A stretch of DNA of 64,000 nucleotides from NCBI RefSeq assembly GCF_014287895.1, contig NZ_JACOPP010000005.1, positions 1-64,000 on the forward strand. Direction: 5' to 3'. The number at the start of each line of letters is the position of its first letter. Positions within the stretch are counted from its first letter, which is position 1. Of the stretch, positions 9,151 to 17,455 are shown in pieces. This DNA is from Lawsonibacter hominis (GTDB lineage: Bacteria > Bacillota > Clostridia > Oscillospirales > Oscillospiraceae). The position numbers were made by a program, and so were the translations under genes. Below the pieces are notes generated by a model, which saw only the letters and a program-made list of their open reading frames with translations, was not told where the DNA came from and made no database searches.

Positions 9151-11067
9151 CTAGACCGGGAGAACGCCGATGTAGGAGAGCAGGGAACAGGTGAGGTAGG
9201 CGGCCTCATCCCGGGTAGTAGCCTCGCCGGGGGCGATGGCATAGAGGCTGTCCCACAGCAGGGTGCCCGTTTTGCCGCTCGCATCGGTCTGACTCATGGC
9301 CAGCAGCCACGCGCCCTCCCGGGACCAGTCGGCGTAAGGGGCCAGGGCTTCATAGAGCGCCAGGGTGTCCGGGACCTGACGGGCGGAGCTGTCCAGATAC
9401 ATGTTCAGCCGCCGGCCCAGGCGGCCCATGATGGCGATGAACTGTTCGTGGGTCACAAGGTCGTCGGGGCGGAACAAGCCGCCGCCCACACCGTTGACCA
9501 GGCTCATTTCCGCCAGGGCGTTGACGGCAGGGCCATACCACGCGTCCATCGCTACGTCGGAGAAGTGGCTTTCGCCGGAAGGCACGTCGCAGTGGAGCGC
9601 CTGAGCCAGCAGGGCACAGAGCTGGGCCCGGGTCAGGGTGTCGAAGGGGCGGAAGAACCCGTCGCCGGAGCCCTGCACCACGCCGTAGGCAGCCAAGGCG
9701 TCGATCTGGGCGGCAAAGCGGGATTGGGCCGTATCCGAAAAGCCGCGGCGCTGATACGCCTCCAGGCCGCACCGGGCGGCCAGGTCCGCGGGAGAGATGG
9801 TGTTCCAATCGGCTCCGCTGCCCTGAAAGACCCGCACGGCGGAGGGCAGGGCCTCCAGCAGAGCGCGAAAGGCGGCGCGGTAGTCCTCAGAGAGGGCCTG
9901 CTCCAGGTCCACATACCAGCTGCGGCCGAAGTCGATGCGCAGCATACCGCGGTTGTCCCCCTCCGGCGCGGGGGAGGACAGGAGCCGGGCAACTGCGGCG
10001 GCATGGCCCGGCGCGACCAGCAGATGCGGGATCACCCCGATCGTGTCGGTAGTGCTGCCGCCGGGGGAGAAGAAGCGGAAAGCGGTGATCTTGATGGCGT
10101 CCCCCTCGGCAAAGAGCAGGGGATAGGAGGTTTGGTCGAATACGTTCTGCCCCACGCCCTTGCCGAAGGTGCGTTCCCCGATGATCAGGCCCGCCCCGGT
10201 ATCCCGCACCCCCGCGGCGAACAGCTCGGAGGCGCTGGCAGTCTCGCTGTCGGTCAGAAGGATGACGGGGGAATCGGTGCGGGCCGCCTCCTCCGCACCG
10301 TAGCCCTGGTAACGGCCGCCGCTGTCCCGCAGCCAGGCCAGCACACCCGCACCGGTAAAGCAGGCGGTGGACTGGATGGCGGCGTTGACTTCGCCGCCGC
10401 CGTTGCCGCGCAGGTCCACCACCCACACGTCGGCCTGCGCTCCATAGGCGTCGATGGCCTGGGTAAAGTGCGCCAGCGTTTCGCCTCCGAAGGTATCGCA
10501 GTCGATGTAGCCGATGTGGCCGTCCCAAAGCTCGCTGACGGTGGCGGGCAGTACGATGGCCCGCCGCTGTACGGTGAGCGTATACTCCGTTCCGCCGCGG
10601 AGGTAGGTCAGAGCGACCTGGGTGCCCGTCTCCCCCTGCAGCCAGGAGGAGAGCAGTTCGGGGCTCTCTCCCGCGCCGGGGCGCCGGCCTTCCACGGCTA
10701 CGATCACATCCCCGGCCATCAGTCCGGCCTCCTCCGCCGGGGTATCCGCATATACCCGCTGGAGGGAAAGGCCCTCCGCAGTGAGACGGTAGGCCACGCC
10801 GATGCCCACAAGGGCCTGATCGCTCATGGAGCCGGTAAACTGCCGGTATTCCTCCGGCGTGAAGTAGTAGGTATAGGGGTCGCCCAGCGCGCCCAGGATC
10901 TCCTCCAGTGTGGGCAGATATAAAATTTCTTCCGGAATGGGGTCGATGTAATAGGTGCCCAACAGCATCCGGGCCTGGTCCAGGTCCAGGGCCTGGGCGG
11001 CGGGAGGGAGGAGCAGAGACAGGGCCAGCGGAACGGCCAGCAGGCTGGCGCGGTGTGTTCGGTTCAT
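9151..11067 (-). CDS. Secreted S41 (C-terminal processing) protease with SLH repeats
   Basis: A 638-residue exported serine protease. Signal peptide ~1-26; PDZ domain ~80-165 (GIGVAYRL, AEEAGLMAGDVIVAVEG); S41 catalytic core ~185-350 with DLRGNGGGEV, the nucleophile motif TASASE (Ser near 278-280) and the general-base lysine in TFGKG (Lys303). The C-terminal half ends in SLH repeats (~455-575: FAAQIDALAAYGVVQGSGDGFFRPFDTLTRAQ and relatives), so the protease is probably anchored to the cell wall. Bacillus CtpB-type enzymes usually lack SLH repeats, making this an unusual pairing. Target protein unknown. AGGAGG precedes the ATG at 11067. Confidence 0.88.
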   Translation of the reverse strand: MNRTHRASLLAVPLALSLLLPPAAQALDLDQARMLLGTYYIDPIPEEILYLPTLEEILGALGDPYTYYFTPEEYRQFTGSMSDQALVGIGVAYRLTAEGLSLQRVYADTPAEEAGLMAGDVIVAVEGRRPGAGESPELLSSWLQGETGTQVALTYLRGGTEYTLTVQRRAIVLPATVSELWDGHIGYIDCDTFGGETLAHFTQAIDAYGAQADVWVVDLRGNGGGEVNAAIQSTACFTGAGVLAWLRDSGGRYQGYGAEEAARTDSPVILLTDSETASASELFAAGVRDTGAGLIIGERTFGKGVGQNVFDQTSYPLLFAEGDAIKITAFRFFSPGGSTTDTIGVIPHLLVAPGHAAAVARLLSSPAPEGDNRGMLRIDFGRSWYVDLEQALSEDYRAAFRALLEALPSAVRVFQGSGADWNTISPADLAARCGLEAYQRRGFSDTAQSRFAAQIDALAAYGVVQGSGDGFFRPFDTLTRAQLCALLAQALHCDVPSGESHFSDVAMDAWYGPAVNALAEMSLVNGVGGGLFRPDDLVTHEQFIAIMGRLGRRLNMYLDSSARQVPDTLALYEALAPYADWSREGAWLLAMSQTDASGKTGTLLWDSLYAIAPGEATTRDEAAYLTCSLLSYIGVLPV

Positions 11068-11115
11068 AGAGGGGCCTCCTCAAAGGACAAAATATTATGT
11101 CACCTGATTGTACGA

Positions 11116-11153
11116 CAAATCGGGAGCGGACGCAAGGCCCGTTCCCGATTTGT
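11116..11153. terminator. Imperfect hairpin between S41 and ABC permease genes
   Basis: CAAATCGGGA near 11116 pairs with TCCCGATTTG ending 11153, with extra CGG/CCG pairing inside. It lies between two minus-strand genes with a 196-nt gap; either a terminator of the MerR-ABC operon or part of the S41 upstream region. Confidence 0.4.
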
Positions 11154-11263
11154 TTCCATTTGTCATTTTTGGATGCCGGAGCAGGGGCAAGGCCGGGCGT
11201 CCGCTGGCCCCCAAAGCCCGCGTCAGCCCTCTCGGAAAAGCGGCTTTGCCGCTGTTTCGACGA

Positions 11264-12862
11264 TCACAGCGCCTGAAAGCGCGCGGCCCCCGCTCGGAGC
11301 AGATGACGCTCCATCAGAGCGGCGCACACCAGCAGCGCAGCGGTGCATACCAGCAGGAGCAGGGACTCGCCCACCAGGCCGCCCAGAGCGATCTGCAGCA
11401 AAAGCCCCGCCAGAGAGACGGCCATGGGGACCAGAACGCCGATGAGCGAGGCGGCGGACTGCTTGACCACCGCCGCGTCGCTGAGTGCATCCAGCTTGGG
11501 GAAGCAGAGGTTGACATAAAGTCCGAATGGGGCGGTAAAGAGCGCGAAGGCGATCCCGGAGAGCGCCACCAGCAGTCCGTCCAGCCAGGACAGGCCCAGC
11601 GCCAGGGAGAGCAGCGCGGTACCCGTCAGCAGGCAGGGGAGGGTGAGCAGCAGCTGGAAACCGGCCTTAATCCGAAACAGCGTGGCGGTGCCCACAGGAG
11701 CCTCTTTCAGGATCCACAGCCGGTTTCCCTCCAGGCTGATGGAGGAGGCGGTCACCGCCGCAGTGGAGAGCACGAACCATATCCCCGCCGCCAGCAGGCC
11801 GGTCAGGGGGAGCGTCAGACCCCCGGCCTCCACCTGCGCCAGCAGCGCATCCAGCCGGGCGCGCTGGAACAGCGCCGCCACGCCTGCCACCGGCAGCAGG
11901 AGCAGGCCGAAGCCGGCGTTGAACAGGTAGACGGGGGTGCCGAAAAAGCGCAGCGCCTCCCGCTTCAGCAAGGCGCGCCGCGGTCCGGCGGAGGACAGAC
12001 GCTCCAGCCGGTAGTCCGAGCGTACCGAGCGGGCCGAGAGCCGGGTGACGATCTGCTTGTACCGCATGGCAAACAGACGTACCACCAGCAGAAAGGGAAG
12101 CAGGCACAGGGCAAAGAAGCCCAGCAAAGCCAACGCGTCCCCGCTGCAGAGGCCCCGCTCCATCAGCAGCAGGGGCAGCGCCCAGCCCGACAGGGCGGTG
12201 CGGATGCTCCCGGCCGCCTGCCCCATCTGGGTCAGGATGCGGTTGAAGCGGAACAGTCCCCAGAAGAGCAGGAGGAAAAAGAGCAGATAAAACAGATTGG
12301 ACCAGAGCGCCCGCCGGGCCGTTTTACCGGAGAGCACGGCCAGCACGTATCCGGCCGTCAGGGAAATGAGGGTAGGCAGCAAGGCCAGAAACAGGGCCGA
12401 GAGGATCAGCAGCAGGAAGAAGACCACGCCGCCCCCGCCTCCGTGCCACAGATAGGCCGCCCCGGCGGGCAGCAGCATAAAAAATACCGAGACCAGATTC
12501 TCCAGATAGAGCGCCAGCGTACGGGAGAGCATCAGCGTAAAGGCGGATACGGGCAGAGCCAGCATCAAGTCGTTGTCCCGGGTCCCGAAGACCACGCCTT
12601 GTGCGGCGAAGAGGGAGAAGAGCACCCCCATGACCACCGCCAGCAGGGACATGATGGGCAGCAGCAGCGAGAGCTGCCCCACCTGGGCCAGCTGAGCGGC
12701 AAAGAGAAAGCTGTATACGCCGGAGAGATAGAGGGACAGGCCGGCCAGCAGAAGCAGGGCGCCGGCGCCCGTCGCATGACGGCCGGATTTTCGCCCGCCG
12801 AACCGGAAGGTGGTGAGCATGGCCCGAAAGTTGAGGGAGAGAAGCGAGCGGAATTTCCTCAT
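11264..12862 (-). CDS. ABC-2-type exporter permease
   Basis: A 532-residue polytopic membrane protein with about a dozen hydrophobic segments, beginning MRKFRSLLSLNFRAMLTTFRFGG as in the clostridial putative ABC exporter family. Its start overlaps the end of the ATPase gene by four bases (ATGA), so the two are translationally coupled and very likely form one transporter. Substrate unknown; linkage to a MerR regulator and YbjQ protein suggests a stress- or drug-induced exporter (inference). Confidence 0.8.
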   Translation of the reverse strand: MRKFRSLLSLNFRAMLTTFRFGGRKSGRHATGAGALLLLAGLSLYLSGVYSFLFAAQLAQVGQLSLLLPIMSLLAVVMGVLFSLFAAQGVVFGTRDNDLMLALPVSAFTLMLSRTLALYLENLVSVFFMLLPAGAAYLWHGGGGGVVFFLLLILSALFLALLPTLISLTAGYVLAVLSGKTARRALWSNLFYLLFFLLLFWGLFRFNRILTQMGQAAGSIRTALSGWALPLLLMERGLCSGDALALLGFFALCLLPFLLVVRLFAMRYKQIVTRLSARSVRSDYRLERLSSAGPRRALLKREALRFFGTPVYLFNAGFGLLLLPVAGVAALFQRARLDALLAQVEAGGLTLPLTGLLAAGIWFVLSTAAVTASSISLEGNRLWILKEAPVGTATLFRIKAGFQLLLTLPCLLTGTALLSLALGLSWLDGLLVALSGIAFALFTAPFGLYVNLCFPKLDALSDAAVVKQSAASLIGVLVPMAVSLAGLLLQIALGGLVGESLLLLVCTAALLVCAALMERHLLRAGAARFQAL

Positions 12863-13578
12863 GGCTGGCTCGCTCCCTCCAGTTCCAAAAAGACCTCCTC
12901 CAGTGTGGAGTCGCCCACCAACTCCGCAGTGGCCCCCTGGCGCACCAGGCGGCCGTCCTTGATGATGGCGATCCGGTGGCAGAGCTTTTCAGCCACCTCC
13001 AGCACGTGGGTGGAAAAGAACACGGCGCCGCCTGCCGCGCACAGCTCCGCCAGATAGCCCTTGAGCAGGTGGGAGGCGGCGGGGTCCAGGCCCACGAAGG
13101 GTTCGTCCAGGATCAGCAGACGGGGCTTCCGCATCAGGGCGGAGATGAGAGCGAGCTTCTGCTTCATGCCGTGGGAATACCCGCCCACCGCGCTGCCCAG
13201 GCTGCCGGTGAGCTGGAAGGCGTCGGCGTACTTGGCGATGCGCTCCTGACGCACTCCGCCGGGGAGCTCATACAGGTCGGCGATAAAGTTCAGGTATTGG
13301 ATCCCGGTGAGAAAGTCGTACAGGTCCGGATTGTCCGGCAGGAAAGCGGTCACCGCCTTGGCGGCGATGCTCTGGCGGCGGATATCGTGGCCGTCGATGA
13401 CGATGGTCCCCTCGGTAAAGTCCATCACCCCGGCGACCGCACGCAGAGTGGTGGTCTTGCCCGCTCCGTTGTGGCCGATAAAGCCAAAGATTTCACCGGG
13501 TGCAACGTTCAGGCTCAGGTCATCCACCGCCCGCTTTCCGCCGGGATAGGTCTTGGAAAAATGTTCGATCTTCAGCAT
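12859..13578 (-). CDS. ABC transporter ATP-binding protein
   Basis: A 239-residue ATPase of the CcmA/DrrA-like class. Walker A GHNGAGKTT at ~36-44, a divergent signature SHGMKQK in place of LSGGQ, Walker B LLILDEPFVGLDP, and the switch histidine in FSTHVLE are all present. It supplies the motor for the permease encoded next, whose ATG overlaps its stop. A YbjQ gene ends 6 nt before its start. Confidence 0.92.
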   Translation of the reverse strand: MLKIEHFSKTYPGGKRAVDDLSLNVAPGEIFGFIGHNGAGKTTTLRAVAGVMDFTEGTIVIDGHDIRRQSIAAKAVTAFLPDNPDLYDFLTGIQYLNFIADLYELPGGVRQERIAKYADAFQLTGSLGSAVGGYSHGMKQKLALISALMRKPRLLILDEPFVGLDPAASHLLKGYLAELCAAGGAVFFSTHVLEVAEKLCHRIAIIKDGRLVRQGATAELVGDSTLEEVFLELEGASQP

Positions 13579-13584
13579 ATGGAT

Positions 13585-13905
13585 CTATGCCTCGCCCACG
13601 ATCTTCACTGCGGTACCGTAGGCGGTCACCTCCGCCGCCCCCTGCATCACCGAGGCGGAGGCGTAGCGCACGTTGATGACGGCGTCTGCACCCAGCGCCT
13701 GGGCCTCATCCACCATGCGCTTGGTGGCGATCTGCCGGGCCTCCACCAGCATCTGGGTGTAACTCTCGATCTCGCCGCCTACCAGGGTCTTCATGCCGGC
13801 CATAAAATCCTTGCCGAAGTTCTTGGACTGGACCACACTGCCCTTGACGATGGTCAGGGGCTCGATTTTTTTCCCGGGAATGGAATCAATATTGAGAAGC
13901 AGCAT
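13585..13905 (-). CDS. YbjQ-family protein
   Basis: A 106-residue protein of the YbjQ/UPF0145 (heavy-metal-binding-like) family: IPGKKIEPLTIVKGSVVQSKNFGKDFMAG at the start, a central helix with EARQIATKRMVDEAQALGADAVINVRY, and TAYGTAVKI at the end. Family members form pentamers; biochemical role unproven. It overlaps the MerR gene end by 20 nt and precedes the ABC genes, so it belongs to the same operon. Confidence 0.88.
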   Translation of the reverse strand: MLLLNIDSIPGKKIEPLTIVKGSVVQSKNFGKDFMAGMKTLVGGEIESYTQMLVEARQIATKRMVDEAQALGADAVINVRYASASVMQGAAEVTAYGTAVKIVGEA

Positions 13906-14536
13906 CCTCTTCTCCTCCTTGTATTTGTTTGATGCGCTGGATCAGGGCCAGCACCACGCCGACAATGACCACCATCGGCGCGGCAATCAGAAAGATCAGC
14001 AGGCCCAGGGGCGGCCGGTCTACAGGGTCCACGGTGCAGGCCCATACGAGAAAGGCGATGGTCAGCCCCATCAGGCCCACGAAGACCAGTGCCGCGGTCA
14101 CTGGGCCCAGGTAGCGGGCCATGGTATCTTTTTTTCGGATGTTCACAAATCTCGTTCCCTCCTGTTCCATACGTTCCATGCGCCCCAGCCAGTCGTCTGC
14201 CTCCAGACCGGGCAGCTGCGCGCCCGCATCCGCAAGCTCCTGACACAGGCGCTGCATCGTGGCCAGATTTTGCTGCTGGCGTTCCAGCTGGATCATATGC
14301 CGCCGCAGGCCGTCGGTCAGCGTGAGAGCGCCCTGCTGCATCCGGCGGATCTCCTCCAAGGGCACGTCCAGCTTGCGCAGCAGCTTGATCTGACGCAGCA
14401 CGGTCACGTCGGCCTCCCCGTAATCCCGATAGCCGTTTTCCTTATTGCGGCCGGGGGAGAGAAGCCCCTCTTTTTCATAGAAGCGGATGTTGCGTTTGGT
14501 CACTCCGACCAGTTGTTCCACCTCGTTGATTTTCAT
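13886..14536 (-). CDS. MerR-family transcriptional regulator with C-terminal membrane helices
   Basis: 216 residues. The N-terminal ~70 residues are a MerR winged helix (MKINEVEQLVGVTKRNIRFYEKEGLLSPGR), followed by a coiled-coil dimer helix (~75-115), then two hydrophobic segments near the C-terminus (ALVFVGLMGLTIAFLVWAC and LLIFLIAAPMVVIVGVVLAL), so the regulator is probably membrane-tethered. ATG at 14536 is preferred over 14551 because GGAGGTG ends 5 nt before it. Its own promoter carries a typical MerR dyad. It likely senses a membrane or cell-envelope stress and controls the exporter (inference). Confidence 0.88.
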   Translation of the reverse strand: MKINEVEQLVGVTKRNIRFYEKEGLLSPGRNKENGYRDYGEADVTVLRQIKLLRKLDVPLEEIRRMQQGALTLTDGLRRHMIQLERQQQNLATMQRLCQELADAGAQLPGLEADDWLGRMERMEQEGTRFVNIRKKDTMARYLGPVTAALVFVGLMGLTIAFLVWACTVDPVDRPPLGLLIFLIAAPMVVIVGVVLALIQRIKQIQGGEEDAASQY

Positions 14537-14557
14537 CGTTTCACCTCCCACTGGTCT

Positions 14558-14588
14558 AAGATATACCCTCCACCGGATGGAAGGTCAA
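14558..14588 (-). promoter_or_regulatory. MerR-type promoter and operator of the exporter operon
   Basis: On the minus strand TTGACC (14588-14583) and TATCTT (14563-14558) are 19 bp apart, the stretched spacer typical of MerR-activated promoters. The spacer holds a dyad: ACCTTCCA, 5-bp centre, TGGAGGGT, matching at seven of eight positions. This predicts twist-dependent activation by the adjacent regulator. Confidence 0.75.
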
Positions 14589-14728
14589 GCAAAACTTTTC
14601 GGCATTCGTAGTATACACCCGGAGGGACCGGAGTTCCACCTCATATTCTGCGCGCGGAAGGCGCCGGATAAAGCGCGCAGGAAGCCGCGGATGCTTGAAC
14701 AGGGGAGCCCGCTGCGGGAAAAATACGG

Positions 14729-14757
14729 TTGACAAACCAGTGCGGTACCGCTATAAT
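14729..14757 (+). promoter_or_regulatory. Consensus promoter of tRNA-Leu
   Basis: Perfect TTGACA at 14729-14734, 17-bp spacer, perfect TATAAT at 14752-14757; start expected near 14764, about 34 nt before the mature tRNA. Confidence 0.85.
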
Positions 14758-14797
14758 AGTCAAGTAGCTTTTCCGGCAAGGCTTTCTTCTGATGTAT

Positions 14798-14883
14798 GCG
14801 GATGTGCTGGAACTGGTAGACTGGCTAGCTTGAGGTGCTAGTGTCCCATGGACGTACGGGTTCGAGTCCCGTCATCCGCACCA
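14798..14883 (+). tRNA. tRNA-Leu (GAG)
   Basis: Acceptor arms GCGGATG and CATCCGC pair; discriminator A at 14880 is followed by an encoded CCA. The anticodon stem CTAGC/GCTAG encloses TTGAGGT, giving anticodon GAG (reads CUC/CUU). The long variable arm and the T arm GGGTTCGAGTCCC are as expected for a class II leucine tRNA. The 3' end may have served as an integration site for the element whose remains follow. Confidence 0.95.
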
Positions 14884-14913
14884 AAATGTGTTGATGAAAG
14901 ATGCAACACCGAA

Positions 14914-14940
14914 AACGTCGCACGAAAGTGCGACGTTTTT
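14914..14940 (+). terminator. Rho-independent terminator of tRNA-Leu
   Basis: AACGTCGCAC (14914-14923), GAAA loop, GTGCGACGTT (14928-14937), then TTT. Tetraloop-capped perfect stem directly after the tRNA. Confidence 0.85.
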
Positions 14941-15430
14941 ATATATTTTCCGTTGCTTTTTCACTTGAAAAGTTGCAAAAAAACGAGTTTTTCAAAACCC
15001 TGGTTTTGTCCCGCGAGAGGCGTCATTTTTGAGATGCACCCAGCCGTTTTCACGGTCTGGTGTGATTCGGACACACCGGCCTCAAAAAAAAGAAGAAAAA
15101 TCTGCAGCCGTGCTTCTCTCTTCTCTTACAGAGCGGAGAAACGGCGGTTTTCTTTTTCCGTTCGGTGACTGACGCATAATTTGGATAGACATCCGCAACC
15201 TAACATCTGTCACCGCAAGGAGAATTTCTATCCCGATATAGACTTTTCCCGCCAAGGCATAGAGTGCCGGTTTCATTTTATGATCACCAGCAGCAGAGCA
15301 GAGATCCCCACACGGCCCCTGTCGCGGCCCGTGTGGCGCATTCTGAGGGCATAACAGACACGGACGCGCCACCCAGATGGACGAGGCCGTGTAAGCCCCG
15401 CAAGCGCCACATAAGAAAATACTGGCTGGG
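14941..15430. other. Gene-poor scar between tRNA-Leu and primase remnant
   Basis: About 490 nt with no convincing gene. One minus-strand frame at 15082-15372 contains a hydrophobic peptide (MKPALYALAGKVYIGIEILLAVTD) that could be a leftover small membrane ORF, but there is no good ribosome binding site. The stretch is AT-richer than its flanks and lies between a tRNA 3' end and conjugative-element debris. Confidence 0.5.
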
Positions 15431-15482
15431 AAAAAGCCGCCCAGGGCATCCGAACACCTCGGATGCCCCTGGGCGGCTTTTT
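15431..15482 (+). terminator. Long hairpin upstream of the primase remnant
   Basis: A 22-bp stem with a single bulged base: left arm 15431-15452, 7-nt loop, right arm 15460-15482, flanked by A- and T-runs so it can terminate in both directions. It lies 29 nt before the primase-type start and may be an attenuator in the parent element. Confidence 0.7.
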
Positions 15483-15510
15483 GCGTTTCATGAGAAAGGA
15501 GGTAGACATC

Positions 15511-16430
15511 ATGTCAAGCAAAATCAGAAATCGCTTTACAGACGCTGAAATGCAAATTGCCAGAGGAACAGATCTGTCGGAGCTGTTGAGTCATCTGGGC
15601 TATCAGGTACTGCGGATCGGCAGATACCACACCATAGCCGAGATGGATAGCCTGCGAATCAAGGACCGGCGCACATGGGCCGGTACTCCTGGAATATCGG
15701 CGGAGACGCCATCACCTTCCTGCAGCAGTTTTACGGCAAATCCTTTCCAGAAGCCGTGGAGTACCTGTTGGCCTTCCATGGCAGAGCAAGAGATTCCTCC
15801 ACCAATGCCATATCACCCATCAAGCGGGACGAGTCCTCCAAGCCCTTTGGCCTACCGCCCCGGAACGAGGATGACCGCAGGGTGTTTGCCTACCTGCGCA
15901 AGCGTGGTATCGCCCCGCAGGTGATCCGCCAGTTTTGGAACGCTGGCCTTCTGTATGAGGACGCCGTTCACCATAACTGCGTGTTCGTAGGTAAAGGCAG
16001 CGCAGGACAGGTAAAATACGCCGGTCTGCGTGGGGCCTATGACCAGGATGGAAAAGGCTTTCGCGGAGATGTGACCGGTAGCGATAAGAACACCGGGTTC
16101 TCCATTTCGCACGATCCCAGGCCGGATCGGGTGTTCGTGTTCGAGGCCCCTATCGGCCGTGTGAGTTATCTTACGCTTCATCGGGACACGGCCGACGCGG
16201 TGGCACTTTGCAGCCGTTACGATGGTGCGCTGGGAGTCTAGCTGCGAGATCATCTGCAGATCCAAAACATTGTCCGGTGTCTGGATACAGATGCACCGGG
16301 GCGGGAGGTTGCCTGCCGTCTCAAGGAAACCTACACAGCAATGGGCCATGCCGTGACGGTGGAGGAACCCCGCAGCGGCAAGGATTGGAACGAGTACCTG
16401 CAAAAAAGAAAATCACCTGAAAGGGGAAGA
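15511..16430 (+). pseudogene. Broken DUF3991/toprim primase-like gene of a conjugative element
   Basis: Begins at ATG 15511 behind AAAGGAGG. The first frame reads a CHC2-type primase opening (SELLSHLGYQVLRIGRYHTI...SLRIKDRRT); near 15675 the coding frame changes by a frameshift and continues as GRYSWNIGGDAITFLQQFYGKSFPEAVEYL, then a DUF3991 region and the start of a toprim domain. A TAG at 16239-16241 interrupts it, after which the toprim part continues in frame (CLDTDAPGREVACRLKET, GKDWNEYL). The end is fused to a MATE fragment near 16430. Such proteins belong to Tn1549-like and related integrative conjugative elements of Firmicutes. Confidence 0.82.
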
Positions 16431-16431
16431 C

Positions 16432-17378
16432 ATGCGCCTTTGTGCGATCGGGACGGTCTTCGTGCAGCTCATCCTCGGCCCGAATGCCTTCATCACAGGG
16501 CGGGGTTTTGCCAAAATGGGCATGACGACCGTCCTGATCGGGGCGGTGGCCAACATCGTCCTCGACCCGATCTTTCTCTTTGCCTTGAAACTGGGCGTGC
16601 AGGGCGCGGTGCTTGCGACGGTGCTCTCCCAAGGCCTTTCCTGTGCGTGGGTGATTGCCTTCCTCTGCGGAAGAAAAACAGTCCTGCGTCTGAGCGGAAG
16701 CAATCTCCTGAAGGGACTGAGTCTGCTGCCGCCATGCATTGCACTGGGTATGTCCTCCTTTGTTATGCAGTCGAGCGAGAGCATTATCACGGTGTGCTTC
16801 AGCTCCTCGCTGCTGCGCTATGGCGGGGGACGATTCTGCCGAGCGTCATGCAGTTTGCCCTGCTGCGCACGGACTTGGGGGGCGCACAGCCTATCGCCAG
16901 CTACAACTTCGGCGCGGGGAACGCCGGGCGCGTAAAAAAGAGTTTTCGGCTCCTGCTCACGGCGAGTATGATCGATTCGGTTGTGCTATGGGCCGGTGTA
17001 ATCGCGTTCCCGCGACTGTTTGCCCAGATCTTCTCCAGCGACAGCACCCTGATCGACTTTACCGCCCATGACCTGAGGCTCTGCTGCGGCGCACGGTTCA
17101 TCTTTGGCGCGCAGACGGCCTGTCAGATGCCGTTCATCTCCACGGGGAACGCGCTCAGTTCCATCATTGTGGCCGTGCTGCGCAAGTTTCTCCTGCTGAT
17201 CCCGCTGATCGATCTGATGCCGCACCTGATGGGCGATCAGACCACTGCCGTCTATCTGGCCGAGCTGGTTGCTGACGGACTTGCGGTGATCTTCACGGTG
17301 ACGCTGTTCCGCTATCAATTCCGCAAATCCCTGAGAAGCATGGAACACCAGATCGGAGGAATACCCGAAAAGAGAACT
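16432..17378 (+). pseudogene. Decayed, N-truncated MATE efflux transporter gene
   Basis: The sequence starts mid-protein (ILGPNAFITGRGFAKMGMTTVLIGAVANIVLDPIFLF), lacking roughly the first third of a ~450-residue MATE family exporter. Near 16815-16845 about ten residues are lost and the frame changes; the rest reads on as ILPSVMQFALLRTDLGGAQPIASYNFGAGNAGR, a hallmark MATE segment, and further membrane helices to ~17378. The junction leaves AAGGGGAAGAC plus an ATG at 16432 from the element, so a short fragment could still be translated. Not expected to be functional. Confidence 0.8.
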
Positions 17379-17409
17379 CCCGCCTGTCCGGACCGGACAG
17401 CGGGAGTTC
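17374..17409 (-). terminator. Terminator of the sugar-cluster operon
   Basis: GAACTCCCGC...GTCCGG pairs across 17374-17409; read on the minus strand it is followed by TCTTTTC. It lies 47 nt beyond the ROK gene stop, the last gene of the minus-strand cluster. The flanking GACAGGCTGAA also precedes a hairpin at 48331. Confidence 0.7.
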
Positions 17410-17455
17410 AGCCTGTCCCAAAGGGCTGCGCCCCTTTTTACAGAGCGCTTCGGCG

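Noticed and set aside
15082..15372. Minus-strand 96-codon ORF after tRNA-Leu
   Set aside because: A hydrophobic stretch is present but no ribosome binding site, and the region looks like element debris.
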